This document shows, piece by piece, positions 36,796-49,780 of a DNA stretch of 64,000 bases; position 1 is the stretch's first letter, and the number at the start of each line of letters is the position of its first letter. The notes under the pieces were generated by a model. It made no database searches and was not told the DNA's origin. It saw only the letters and a list, made by a program, of their open reading frames with translations. Made by a program: the position numbers and the translations under genes. This DNA is from Nitratireductor indicus C115 (GTDB lineage Bacteria > Pseudomonadota > Alphaproteobacteria > Rhizobiales > Rhizobiaceae): the NCBI RefSeq assembly GCF_000300515.1, contig NZ_AMSI01000006.1, positions 1 to 64,000 of the forward strand. The letters are read 5' to 3'.

Positions 36796-37668
36796 TCAGT
36801 TCCCCGCTGCCGATCCCATCACCTTCAGCACATGCTCACGCAGATCCGAGCGCTCCAGTGCGAAGGCGATATTCGCCTCGACAAAGCCTTCCGGCGAGCC
36901 GCAGTCGAATGTGCGTCCGGTGAAGTGATAGCCGTGGAAGGATTGGTTCCCCATCAGCTTGAGCATGGCGTCGGTGAGCTGGATTTCACCGCCGGTCCCG
37001 CGTTCATGGTGACCAAGCAATGTGAAAATCTCCGGCTGAAGGATATAGCGGCCATTGATATAGAAATTGGATGGCGCCTCGCCCGGTTTCGGTTTCTCCA
37101 CCATCGCGTTGATCTCAAACCCGCCGGCCACATCGTTTCCACGCCCCACAATGCCGTATTTGTGGGCCTGTGAGGGGTCGCATTCTTCAACTGAAAGAAT
37201 ATTGCCGCCGGTTTCGTTGAACACCTTGACCATGCGGCTGAGGCATCCCTCTTCGGACTGCATGATCATGTCCGGCAAGAGCAGTGCAAACGGTTCGTCG
37301 CCCACCAGTTCGCGGGCACACCAGACGGCATGGCCAAGACCGAGAGGCTCCTGCTGGCGCGTGAAGCTGGTCTGCCCCGGCTCCGGCTGGAGGCTGCGCA
37401 GCCGGGCCAGAACGTCGTCCTTGCCGCGTTGCGCGAGCGTGTCATAGAGCTCGACCTGGATATCGAAATGGTCTTCGATGACCGCCTTGTTACGCCCGGT
37501 GACGAAGATGAAGTGCTCGATCCCCGCAGCACGCGCTTCATCGACCACATATTGGATGACCGGGCGGTCGACCACCGTCAGCATCTCCTTCGGGATGGCC
37601 TTCGTGGCGGGAAGAAAACGGGTTCCCAGACCGGCAACGGGAAAGACTGCCTTGCGAAGCTTTTTCAT
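36796..37668 (-). CDS. galU: UTP-glucose-1-phosphate uridylyltransferase
   Basis: A 290-residue nucleotidyltransferase making UDP-glucose for surface polysaccharides. The N-terminal [18 protein letters not shown] is the nucleotide loop (residues 13-30) with the conserved Lys, followed by [22 protein letters not shown] holds the metal-binding Asp, and [13 protein letters not shown] and [13 protein letters not shown] complete the family pattern. ATG 37668 follows GGGGGT, a moderate ribosome site. It is divergent from the MltB-type gene. Confidence 0.95.
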   Translation of the reverse strand: MKKLRKAVFPVAGLGTRFLPATKAIPKEMLTVVDRPVIQYVVDEARAAGIEHFIFVTGRNKAVIEDHFDIQVELYDTLAQRGKDDVLARLRSLQPEPGQTSFTRQQEPLGLGHAVWCARELVGDEPFALLLPDMIMQSEEGCLSRMVKVFNETGGNILSVEECDPSQAHKYGIVGRGNDVAGGFEINAMVEKPKPGEAPSNFYINGRYILQPEIFTLLGHHERGTGGEIQLTDAMLKLMGNQSFHGYHFTGRTFDCGSPEGFVEANIAFALERSDLREHVLKVMGSAAGN

Positions 37669-37971
37669 GATGCATTACCCCCGGGGAGATTGAACGTCGG
37701 ATACGGACGCCGGTCTTAACAACGCCCGATTGATGTTTCCTGAATGAATGCGCAGATTTCGAGGCAGTTCCTATTCTGCATGAAAGTTATGCAGATCACT
37801 CATGGTAAACGATTTTCTAACATCCTCATGCGATTGTCCGGGCAAAGTGTCCTTCAACCGGTGGGTTCGAAGGACACAGACATGTTGTTAGTGCCGCATC
37901 GGTGACATTCCCGTTCAAACCGATTCCGGTTTCGGAACCGATGCGCTAGAATGTTTGTAACGGAGGTACCG
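37669..37971. promoter_or_regulatory. Divergent regulatory region between galU and mltB-type gene
   Basis: About 300 bases with no gene. It holds promoters for both flanking genes and a strong inverted repeat at 37847-37877 (GTGTCCTTC and GAAGGACAC around 13 bases, with AACC/GGTT continuing the stem after a one-base bulge). The repeat may be an operator or a hairpin in the mltB leader. A second imperfect repeat, CCGATTCCGGTTTCGGAACCG, is centred near 37930; I give it only as a short motif. Confidence 0.45.
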
Positions 37972-39198
37972 ATGTTGTCCCGCTTTCCCGTGCGAAAACT
38001 GTCTCTCGCCGTGATCGCTTGTTCTGCGGCAATGGTGATGGCCACCCCGCTGCCCGCCTTCGCCGATGCCGGATTTCAGCGCTGGATTTCCCAGTTCCGT
38101 TCCGTCGCCATGCAGAACGGCATTTCAGGCTCCACCTACGACCGCGCCTTCCGAGGCGTCAGCGAGCCCGACCCGGAAGTTCTCGAAAAGGCGCGCTACC
38201 AGCCCGAATTCCGCGCCGAGGCCTGGGAATATTTCGACAACCGCGTCCAGCAGGACACCATCGAAACAGGCCGGCGCATGGCCCGCCAATGGAAGCCCTG
38301 GCTCGACCGCATCGAGCGCCAGTTCGGTGTCAGCCGTTATGTGCTGCTGGCCATCTGGTCCATCGAATCCAATTACGGTGAGGTACTGAAGAACGAGCGC
38401 GTGATGCGCAGCCTTCCCCGCTCGCTCGCAACACTCGCTTATGCCGACAAGCGCCGCGCGAAATTCGCCCGCCAGCAGCTTATCGCCGCCCTCAAGATTC
38501 TGCAGACCGGCGACATCGATGTCGGCCATCTGACAAGTTCGTGGGCGGGCGCCATGGGCCACACCCAATTCATACCGACCAGCTATCAGGCCTATGCCGT
38601 CGACATGGATGGCGATGGCCGTCGCGATATCTGGAGCTCGGTGCCTGACGCGCTGGCCACCGCCGCGAACCTTCTGCGCAAGAATGGCTGGCGCGGCGGC
38701 GAGACATGGGGTTATGAGACCGCCGCATTGCCTTCCGGCCGCAAGTTCCCAGGCGGAAAAATGGCGCTGTCGCGCTGGCAATCCATCGGCGTGGTGCGTG
38801 CCAATGGCAAGCCCTTCCCCCGCCCCTCCGATACCGCCGAGCTGAAGGTGCCGGATGGCCGCGCCGGGCCCATCTTCCTGGTGACGAAGAATTTCGATGT
38901 CATCAAGCGCTACAACAATTCCGACAAATATGCCCTCGCCGTCGGCCTTCTGGCGGATGAGATCGCCGGTTATGGCGGGCTTGTGCGTGACTGGGACCGG
39001 CCTTTCGAGCGCCTTTCCTATTCCGAAACGGAAGAATTGCAGAAACGCCTCGGCGCGCTCGGCTATTACGACGGACCTATTGACGGCAAGATCGGCAGCG
39101 GGTCACGCGACGCAATCCGTGCCTTTCAGGCCCGCAGCGGCATGCAACAGGATGGCCACCCCGGCAAGGAAGTGCTACGCCGTTTGCGAAGCAACTGA
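37972..39198 (+). CDS. Lytic murein transglycosylase (MltB family)
   Basis: A 408-residue exported transglycosylase. A signal peptide (1-32) ends PLPAFADAG. The SLT_2 domain (about 35-330) carries the catalytic glutamate in AIWSIESNYGEVLKNERV near residue 133 and SWAGAMGHTQFIPTSYQ. Residues about 345-405 are a PG_binding_1 domain (LQKRLGALGYYDGPIDGKIGS). It cuts glycan strands with 1,6-anhydro ends. ATG 37972 has GGAGG 6 nt upstream, better than ATG 37951. The DUF459 gene follows 23 bases later. Confidence 0.92.
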   Translation: MLSRFPVRKLSLAVIACSAAMVMATPLPAFADAGFQRWISQFRSVAMQNGISGSTYDRAFRGVSEPDPEVLEKARYQPEFRAEAWEYFDNRVQQDTIETGRRMARQWKPWLDRIERQFGVSRYVLLAIWSIESNYGEVLKNERVMRSLPRSLATLAYADKRRAKFARQQLIAALKILQTGDIDVGHLTSSWAGAMGHTQFIPTSYQAYAVDMDGDGRRDIWSSVPDALATAANLLRKNGWRGGETWGYETAALPSGRKFPGGKMALSRWQSIGVVRANGKPFPRPSDTAELKVPDGRAGPIFLVTKNFDVIKRYNNSDKYALAVGLLADEIAGYGGLVRDWDRPFERLSYSETEELQKRLGALGYYDGPIDGKIGSGSRDAIRAFQARSGMQQDGHPGKEVLRRLRSN

Positions 39199-39221
39199 CA
39201 AGGCGCAGGAACGCACCTGAA

Positions 39222-40430
39222 ATGAGGCAGGAAGGAACTCCAGGAAAGGCCACTCGCAGGCGCAATGTCCTGCTTGCTGCCCTGGCGTTGTTCCTTCTGC
39301 CTGCAATCTTTCAGGCGGCTGGTGAAGCTCAGGCGCAGGAATATCGGCGCGAGCAACGTGGCCTGCTGGATTTTCTCTTCGGCGGCGCGCTGCGCAACCG
39401 CCAGCAGCCTGCTCCAGCACACGAGGCGCGCCCTCAGAAACCCAGCACATCGCGTCAGCGCTCCTATCGTCCGGCAGCTGCCGCTCCAAGCCAGCCGCCG
39501 ACACCTCCAGCCGCCGAAAAGCTGGAGAGCGCCCGCACCGTTCTAGTGGTCGGCGACTTTCTTGCCGGCGGCCTCGCAGAGGGACTTGAAGCCGCCTACG
39601 CGCAATCGCCGGGGGTGCGCATCATCGACGCGAGCAACGGATCGTCGGGTTTCGTGCGCGACGACTATTACAACTGGGATGCCGAGATCGCCCCGCTCTT
39701 GGACGAGCACAAACCTGCCATCGTGGTGGTCATGATCGGCTCAAACGATCGCCAGCAGATGACGGTCGGTGAAAATCGCGAGACACCGCGTTCTGAAGCC
39801 TGGCTGAAAGAGTATCGCCAGCGGGTCGATGACTTTGCCGACACCATCCGTGAGAAAAACATTCCGCTGATATGGAGCGGCCTGCCTTCCTTCAAGTCCC
39901 CAAGCATGTCATCCGACATGCTGGCCTTCAACGATATCTACAAGACCGAGGCGGAATCTGCCGACGGCACGTTCGTCGATATATGGGACGGATTTGTCGA
40001 TGAAAACGGCGCATTCATCTTCACCGGGCCGGATATGAACGGGCAACCTGCCCGCCTGCGCGGCAGTGATGGCATCAACCTTACCCGAGCCGGCAAGCGC
40101 AAGCTCGCCTTCTACGTTGAAAAGCCCCTCAACAAGCTTCTCGGCCAAGCCGTGGCGCCCGATATCGGCGAAGTGGCCTTGCAAAACCTTCCAGAGGAGC
40201 AGCAAGCTGCCGCTCCCGCAGGGCCGGTCTTCGTTAACCGAACCGCTCCCATTGCCCTGACCGACCCTGTGCTCGATGGCGGCACGAACCTGCTTGGCGC
40301 CGAGGTGAAGCCCATTGGCAAGCTGATTAAGGAAGGCAGCCCCGAGCGCCCCACGATCGATGAAGCTCAGCCCGGCAGGGCGGATGATTTCGCACTGCGT
40401 CCGGTCGAGCAAAACGGCAGCCTGCAATAG
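39222..40430 (+). CDS. DUF459 SGNH-hydrolase-like exported protein
   Basis: A 402-residue exported protein. A signal anchor spans about residues 10-38 (ending EAQAQE). Residues about 103-300 form the SGNH fold: VVGDFLAGGLAEGL is block I with Asp in place of the usual GDSL context, VVVMIGSNDRQQM is block III, and GSDGINLTRAGKRKLAFYVE holds the C-terminal Asp/His-like region, where Arg-Ala replaces the usual His. An acyl- or acetyl-esterase role on peptidoglycan or polysaccharide is possible, but the missing catalytic Ser in the first block makes activity doubtful. It follows the MltB-type gene, suggesting a wall-related job. Confidence 0.78.
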   Translation: MRQEGTPGKATRRRNVLLAALALFLLPAIFQAAGEAQAQEYRREQRGLLDFLFGGALRNRQQPAPAHEARPQKPSTSRQRSYRPAAAAPSQPPTPPAAEKLESARTVLVVGDFLAGGLAEGLEAAYAQSPGVRIIDASNGSSGFVRDDYYNWDAEIAPLLDEHKPAIVVVMIGSNDRQQMTVGENRETPRSEAWLKEYRQRVDDFADTIREKNIPLIWSGLPSFKSPSMSSDMLAFNDIYKTEAESADGTFVDIWDGFVDENGAFIFTGPDMNGQPARLRGSDGINLTRAGKRKLAFYVEKPLNKLLGQAVAPDIGEVALQNLPEEQQAAAPAGPVFVNRTAPIALTDPVLDGGTNLLGAEVKPIGKLIKEGSPERPTIDEAQPGRADDFALRPVEQNGSLQ

Positions 40431-40434
40431 TAAG

Positions 40435-40460
40435 AACGCCCGCAGGGAAGGAAGGGCGTT
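40435..40460 (+). terminator. Terminator after DUF459 gene
   Basis: AACGCCC and GGGCGTT pair around 12 bases, right behind the stop codon; only three T residues follow. Confidence 0.5.
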
Positions 40461-40476
40461 TCAAGCTTCACCGAAA

Positions 40477-40508
40477 ACGACAAAGCCGCGCATCCAAGAT
40501 ACGCGGCT
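40477..40508 (-). terminator. Terminator after gltD
   Basis: On the minus strand AGCCGCG and CGCGGCT pair around 11 bases and are followed by TTGTCGTTTT. It lies 28 bases after the gltD stop. Confidence 0.65.
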
Positions 40509-40536
40509 CTGCAAAAACATGTCGGATCGGATCGCC

Positions 40537-41991
40537 TCAGCGCGGCAGAAGCGTCGTCCCCATCAGAAACTCGTCAATTGCATGAGCCGCCTGACGGCCC
40601 TCCCGGATCGCCCAGACCACCAGGGACTGGCCGCGACGGACATCGCCCGCCGAGAAAAGGCGATCCACACTGGTGCGGTAGTCGCGATCGTTGGCGACAA
40701 CATTCACCGAATTACGCCGATCCGTATTGGTTTTGAGCCTCTCGCCGAATTCATTGAGCACCCCTTCATCCAGCGGACCGGAGAAACCGATGGCGATAAA
40801 AGCCAGATCCGCCTTGATGATGAATTCCGTGCCGGCAATCGGCTTGCGCTTCTCATCCACCTCACAGCATTTCACACCCGTGAGCACGCCATCCTCGCCG
40901 ATGAACTCAAGCGTCGCCACCTGGAACTCGCGGTCGGCACCCTCCGCCTGCGAGGAAGAGGTCCGCATCTTGGTTGCCCAATAGGGCCACACGGCGAGCT
41001 TATCCTCCTTCTCCGGCGGGCGGGGACGGATATCGAGCTGCGTCACCCGGACCGCGCCCTGACGGAAGGCCGTTCCCACGCAGTCGGATGCGGTATCGCC
41101 GCCGCCGACGACCACCACATGCTTGCCGCCGGCCAGGATCGGATCGGCAGCCCAGGCGACCGACTGGATGTCCTCACCGCCGACGCGGCGGTTCTGCTGC
41201 ACCAGATACGGCATGGCGTCGTGAACGCCCTCCAGGCCCGCACCCGGAATGCCCGCCGGGCGCGGGCGTTCCGAACCGCCGCAATAAAGCACCGCATCAT
41301 ATTCCGTAAGAAGCTCTTCGACCGGTTTGTCGACGCCGACATTCACCCCGCAATGGAAGGTCACGCCCTCGCCCTGCATCTGCTCGATGCGGCGGTCGAT
41401 ATAATGCTTCTCGATCTTGAAATCGGGAATGCCATAGCGCATCAGCCCGCCCGGCTTGCTCTCGCGCTCGAAGACATGCACCTGATGGCCGGCGCGTCCG
41501 AGCTGCTGTGCGGCGGCCATGCCGGCCGGTCCTGAACCGATGATCGCAACCTTCTTGCCGGTCTTGCGCTCGGACGGATAGGGCCGCACGAAGCCCGTTT
41601 CATAGGCCTTGTCGGCAATCGCCTGCTCGATGGTCTTGATCGCCACCGGAATGTCTTCGAGATTGAGCGTGCAGGCTTCCTCGCACGGCGCCGGGCAGAT
41701 GCGTCCGGTCCATTCGGGGAAGTTGTTGGTGGAGTGCAGATTGCGGATCGCCGTTTCCCACTCGCCATTGTAGACAAGGTCGTTCCAGTCCGGAATCTGG
41801 TTGTGCACGGGGCAACCCGTTGGCCCATGGCAATAGGGAATGCCGCAATCCATGCATCGGGCAGCCTGTTTCTCGACTTCCGTATCCGACATCGGCAGCG
41901 TGAATTCGCGGAAATGGCGAATGCGGTCGGATGCCGGCTGGTACTTGTGCACCTGCCGGTCGATTTCGAGAAAGCCTGTAACCTTACCCAT
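40537..41991 (-). CDS. gltD: Glutamate synthase small subunit
   Basis: A 484-residue flavoprotein subunit of NADPH-dependent glutamate synthase. N-terminal iron-sulfur cysteines are seen in CMDCGIPYCHGPTGCPVHNQ and CPAPCEEACTLN (residues 43-110). FAD-binding GSGPAGMAAAQQLGRAGH lies near 152 and the NADPH loop VVGGGDTASDCVG near 290. FSAGDVRRGQSLVVWAI closes the FAD site. It passes electrons from NADPH to the large subunit encoded two genes upstream. The GST gene ends 18 bases before its start, so gltB, GST and gltD form one operon. Confidence 0.96.
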   Translation of the reverse strand: MGKVTGFLEIDRQVHKYQPASDRIRHFREFTLPMSDTEVEKQAARCMDCGIPYCHGPTGCPVHNQIPDWNDLVYNGEWETAIRNLHSTNNFPEWTGRICPAPCEEACTLNLEDIPVAIKTIEQAIADKAYETGFVRPYPSERKTGKKVAIIGSGPAGMAAAQQLGRAGHQVHVFERESKPGGLMRYGIPDFKIEKHYIDRRIEQMQGEGVTFHCGVNVGVDKPVEELLTEYDAVLYCGGSERPRPAGIPGAGLEGVHDAMPYLVQQNRRVGGEDIQSVAWAADPILAGGKHVVVVGGGDTASDCVGTAFRQGAVRVTQLDIRPRPPEKEDKLAVWPYWATKMRTSSSQAEGADREFQVATLEFIGEDGVLTGVKCCEVDEKRKPIAGTEFIIKADLAFIAIGFSGPLDEGVLNEFGERLKTNTDRRNSVNVVANDRDYRTSVDRLFSAGDVRRGQSLVVWAIREGRQAAHAIDEFLMGTTLLPR

Positions 41992-42009
41992 CGAATAAAC
42001 CCCGTTATT

Positions 42010-42600
42010 CTAGTGAAGCGCAGGAAGTCCGAGAACTTCCTCGCATCGTGCAATCCAGCGGGTGAGCGCCGTGCGCCCGTCGAAGTCGAAGCCGCCCTGC
42101 GGGGCGAGCCGCGTGTAGCCGAGCAGCGCGATATCCGCGATCGTCAGGGACGAACCGACGAAGAAATCGCGCCGCTCAAGCGCCATATTCATGAAGTCGA
42201 GAGCCGCTTGCGCCTTCTCGACTTTTTCGGGAGCCCGCGTTTCGACGGGCTCTCTGCGATAGACCACGTGGAACCGCGCACCGGCCACGTTGGGTTCGTG
42301 AAAATTCTGTTCCCAGAACATCCACTGGTCGATTTCGGCCTGCGTAAAGGCATCTTCCGGCAGAAGCGCGCTTCCACGCGCCAGATAGCGCATGATCGCA
42401 CCCGACTGCGCGATTGTCCTTCCGTCGACGAGCCGCACCACCGGCACCTGGCCGAAGGGCGACATGGCGAGGAATTCCGCCGTGCGGCTTTCCCCGGCCA
42501 TGATGTCGACCTCGTGCCAGCGATAAGGCAGGCCCAGAAAGTCGGCCGTGTATTTGACCTTCAGGCAATTGCCCGAGTTCAGGTCTCCAAACACATCCAC
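42010..42600 (-). CDS. Glutathione S-transferase family protein
   Basis: A 196-residue GST. The thioredoxin-like N-terminal domain (1-78) has NSGNCLKVKY at the active-site loop, where Ser or Asn would contact glutathione, then FGQVPVVRL with the cis-proline and IAQSGAIMRYLA with the Gln-Ser glutathione-binding pair. The C-terminal helical domain has LTIADIALLGY (N-capping motif). The start is GTG 42600, with GGGGAG 8 nt upstream. It sits between gltB (24 bases before) and gltD (18 bases after), so it is co-expressed with glutamate synthase; why is unknown. Confidence 0.9.
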   Translation of the reverse strand: MDVFGDLNSGNCLKVKYTADFLGLPYRWHEVDIMAGESRTAEFLAMSPFGQVPVVRLVDGRTIAQSGAIMRYLARGSALLPEDAFTQAEIDQWMFWEQNFHEPNVAGARFHVVYRREPVETRAPEKVEKAQAALDFMNMALERRDFFVGSSLTIADIALLGYTRLAPQGGFDFDGRTALTRWIARCEEVLGLPALH

Positions 42601-42624
42601 TGAAGCGTCTCCCCGGCCCGGCGC

Positions 42625-47355
<4,731 letters not shown>

Positions 47356-47465
47356 CGCAACTTCCTTCATAAATTCTGCCCTGGAGCGGTTGCCCGCGGG
47401 CGGTCGTTAAATCTCCGGGCAGCCAGACTGCGGCCAACCGGGGTTTATGCACGGCGTTTCTTTTT

Positions 47466-47511
47466 AAGAAGCCGGAGGAACGCTTCACCGGTCCGCTCCG
47501 GTGCGCTTCTT
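47466..47511 (-). promoter_or_regulatory. Nested inverted repeats in gltB leader
   Basis: AAGAAGC (47466-47472) pairs with GCTTCTT (47505-47511), and inside it CACCGG pairs with CCGGTG around six bases. In the gltB mRNA this makes a two-level stem about 110-155 nt before the start codon; T runs flank it on both sides. It may be an attenuator or a stabilising fold. Confidence 0.45.
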
Positions 47512-47650
47512 TTAATTGGGCGGCGCATCCTTGACGAACGCGATTTTTACGACCGTTGCCGGCCCGCCGATTTCGCACCCTTCTGCCGTCGCGTTGCGGC
47601 GGCCGGACGGGCCGATTGTAACGCATATTCGGTGATCATTGCGCGATTAA

Positions 47651-47681
47651 ATAAGACAGCACTACTGTCCTATCTAGTCAA
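47651..47681 (-). promoter_or_regulatory. Putative gltB promoter with overlapping operator
   Basis: On the minus strand TTGACT is followed after 17 bases by TGTCTT as a weak -10. The spacer and -10 are covered by an inverted repeat, ATAGGACAG-TAGTG-CTGTCTTAT (one mismatch), well placed for a repressor. The factor is unknown. Confidence 0.4.
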
Positions 47682-47904
47682 ATGCCAGAAATCCACGCGC
47701 GACACAAGACAAAAATGCAAATTTTATGCGCAAGAAGCGTAAGAAAGTTTCGCTGATCCGACTTTAGGCGTAATTTTCAACCGCAACCTGAAATCCTTCT
47801 CCTGCCGTTGAAATTCGCATCCCGCAAGGGTTGCGATGCCTTCCTCCCTCGGCCAATCTGACGCCCGATTTTCCAGCACGAAATCCTGAAAGGCAAGATG
47901 CAGC

Positions 47905-48954
47905 ATGATCTTCGCTTCCGACAACTGGGCCGGCGCGCATCCCAAAATCGCGGCAGCGCTTTCGGCAGGCGCCCAGGGCTATGCCTCCGCCTATGGCACG
48001 GGGGAACTCGACCGCAAGGTGGAGCAACGCTTCTGTGAATTGTTCGAACGCGATGTGGCTGTCTTCTTTGTCGGAACCGGCACGGCGGCCAACTCCATCG
48101 CCCTTGCTTCGCTCTCCAGGCCCGGCGGCGTCGCCTTCTGCCACACGGAAGCCCATGTGATCGAGGACGAGGGTGGTGCGCCCGAATTCCTGACGGGCGG
48201 CGCGCGTTTGCGGGGCGTTACCGGTGACCTCGGGCGCATGGATCCGAAAGCCCTCGATGCAGCAATTCGGCTCCACCCCGCCCAGTTCGTTCACTCGGGC
48301 CAGCCCATGGCGGCCACCATTACCCAGGCGACCGAGATCGGCACGCTCTATGGCCTTGATCAGATCGCGGTCATTGGCGAAGTCTGCCGCGAACACGCAA
48401 TCCCTCTCCATCTCGACGGCGCACGTTTTGCAAATGCGCTTGTCGCCCTTGAAACGACGCCCGCCGAAATGACATGGAAACGCGGCGTCGACATCGTCTC
48501 CTTCGGAGGCACGAAAAACGGCTGCTGGTGCGCGGAAGCCGTGGTCGTGATGGATCCGGCGAAGGCATCCGACCTGCCGTTCCTGCGCAAACGTTCGGCT
48601 CATCTCTTCTCGAAGTCGCGTTTCATCGCAGCCCAGTTCGATGCTTATTTCGAGGATGGTCTCTGGCTCGAAACCGCCCGCCATGCCAATGCAATGGCGG
48701 CAACGCTTGCAGATCGTCTTGAAGAGAGTCCAGCCGTACGCCTCGCCTGGAAACCGCAGGCCAATGAGGTCTTTGCGCTCATCCACACTCAGATTGCTTC
48801 CGAATTACAAGCAAGGGGCGCCCGTTTCCATCAATGGAACCTGCCTCAGGGCTTCTCTCAGACGCTGAACGACGGCGAGGCTCTCTATCGTTTCGTCACC
48901 AGCTTCGCCACGACGCCCGCCGACATCGAAGCGTTCGGCGCACTGCTGCCCTGA
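47905..48954 (+). CDS. ltaE: Low-specificity L-threonine aldolase
   Basis: A 349-residue fold I PLP enzyme that cleaves threonine or allo-threonine to glycine and acetaldehyde. The start FASDNWAGAHPKIAAALS, PLHLDGARFANALVAL with the PLP-binding Asp, and IVSFGGTKNGCWCAEAVV with the Schiff-base lysine near residue 204 are typical. H-substrate pocket residues appear in CHTEAHVIEDEGGAPEF. ATG 47905 is chosen; the region before it is non-coding. It is monocistronic. Confidence 0.93.
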   Translation: MIFASDNWAGAHPKIAAALSAGAQGYASAYGTGELDRKVEQRFCELFERDVAVFFVGTGTAANSIALASLSRPGGVAFCHTEAHVIEDEGGAPEFLTGGARLRGVTGDLGRMDPKALDAAIRLHPAQFVHSGQPMAATITQATEIGTLYGLDQIAVIGEVCREHAIPLHLDGARFANALVALETTPAEMTWKRGVDIVSFGGTKNGCWCAEAVVVMDPAKASDLPFLRKRSAHLFSKSRFIAAQFDAYFEDGLWLETARHANAMAATLADRLEESPAVRLAWKPQANEVFALIHTQIASELQARGARFHQWNLPQGFSQTLNDGEALYRFVTSFATTPADIEAFGALLP

Positions 48955-49114
48955 TCGGGCAGCACAGCCCGTCAGGTAACGCACGACCTCACGGTCGCGT
49001 GACGGCGACGCGATGAACGGTAGCACGCGCTTGATTTCCAAGTGAGCGCTCCCTCTGGGACAAGGATGACGCCGGGAGAGAGGCCCGGCACACCGAACCC
49101 CAGAGGAGAAATCC

Positions 49115-49417
49115 ATGACCACGAAAACCATCCTGAGCGCCGCCTATATTGCGGGCTCTGTCGCTGCTGCCCTGTCGGCCGGAACGCTTGCCACGGGCAC
49201 CGCCCAGGCTCAATCGAAAGAGAAATGCTACGGCGTGGCCATGGCCGGCAAGAACGATTGCGCCGCCGGCCCCGGCACCACCTGCGCAGGCACCTCCAAG
49301 GTCGATTACCAGGGCAATTCCTGGAAGTATGTCGAAGCGGGCACCTGCGCCAAGATGGAACTGCCCGGCAACCGCATGGGTTCGCTCGAGCCGCTCGAAC
49401 GCGACATGCCGTCCTGA
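49115..49417 (+). CDS. DUF2282 (bufferin BufA1-like) small exported protein
   Basis: A 100-residue protein. A signal peptide spans about 1-33 (ending GTAQAQS). The mature part is the DUF2282 pattern with four cysteines: [36 protein letters not shown]. Proteins of this family were recently described as bufferins, copper-binding modified peptides whose genes normally sit with bufB (DUF692) and bufC (DUF2063). No such partner is present on either side here. AGAGGAGA lies 6 nt upstream of ATG 49115. Downstream, the chromosome is broken up 30 bases after the stop by transposon-end-like repeats. Confidence 0.87.
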   Translation: MTTKTILSAAYIAGSVAAALSAGTLATGTAQAQSKEKCYGVAMAGKNDCAAGPGTTCAGTSKVDYQGNSWKYVEAGTCAKMELPGNRMGSLEPLERDMPS

Positions 49418-49447
49418 TCCACTCACATCGCGATAACGAATGCCGGG

Positions 49448-49562
49448 TGTCGATTGCCACGGTATTTTGCTCCAAGGCAATTTCTAAGTAATTGAAAATA
49501 AACAAGTCTGGTTCGGGCGCTTTCAGTTATTTTGCCCTTATTGCCACGGTAATTTGCCCTTG
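49448..49562. repeat. Transposon-end-like direct repeats
   Basis: ATTGCCACGGTATTTTGC (49453-49470) recurs as ATTGCCACGGTAATTTGC (49540-49557), 17 of 18 bases identical, with a third partial copy GTTATTTTGCCCTT at 49526-49539. The first copy follows TGTCG at 49448, a TGT terminus as in Tn7-like and IS21-like elements, whose ends carry several such transposase-binding repeats. It is either the left end of the Tn7-like element or the remnant of an IS21-type element. The inverted mate is not in the window. Confidence 0.6.
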
Positions 49563-49592
49563 GGTTGAATGGTGCGCCGACGTGTACCCTAG

Positions 49593-49780
49593 CATGTCCA
49601 CGACGTCGAGGCGGCGTTCGAGTCGTTGAAGGCGATGGGGGTGACCGAGTATAATCCGATTACCCGGCGCGGCGTCACCGGTTTCGTCACCGCCTCGATT
49701 ATCGACCCTTCGGCAATGGGCTGGGGATCATATCCAATCCGCACTATCCGGAAGTGCTGGCCAATAGAGAGGCTCACTGA
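49593..49780 (+). pseudogene. VOC/glyoxalase-family gene fragment
   Basis: Only the C-terminal third is present. In frame from 49593 it reads HVHDVEAAFESLKAMG and GVTGFVTASIIDP; after one lost base at about 49708 the normal end FGNGLGIISNPHYPEVL continues to a stop at 49778-49780. A stop codon lies directly before the readable part. The VOC fold needs two such modules, so it is non-functional. Its stop overlaps the ATG of the next broken gene, showing that they once formed an operon. Confidence 0.75.

Larger units (their letters stand above)
47356..47904. other. 549-base regulatory region between gltB and threonine aldolase
   Basis: No gene is evident. It must hold the gltB promoter (minus) and the threonine aldolase promoter (plus). 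Two structures, at 47466-47511 and 47651-47681, are listed separately. The remaining sequence, for example 47520-47640, is GC-rich and shows nothing definite. Confidence 0.6.
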
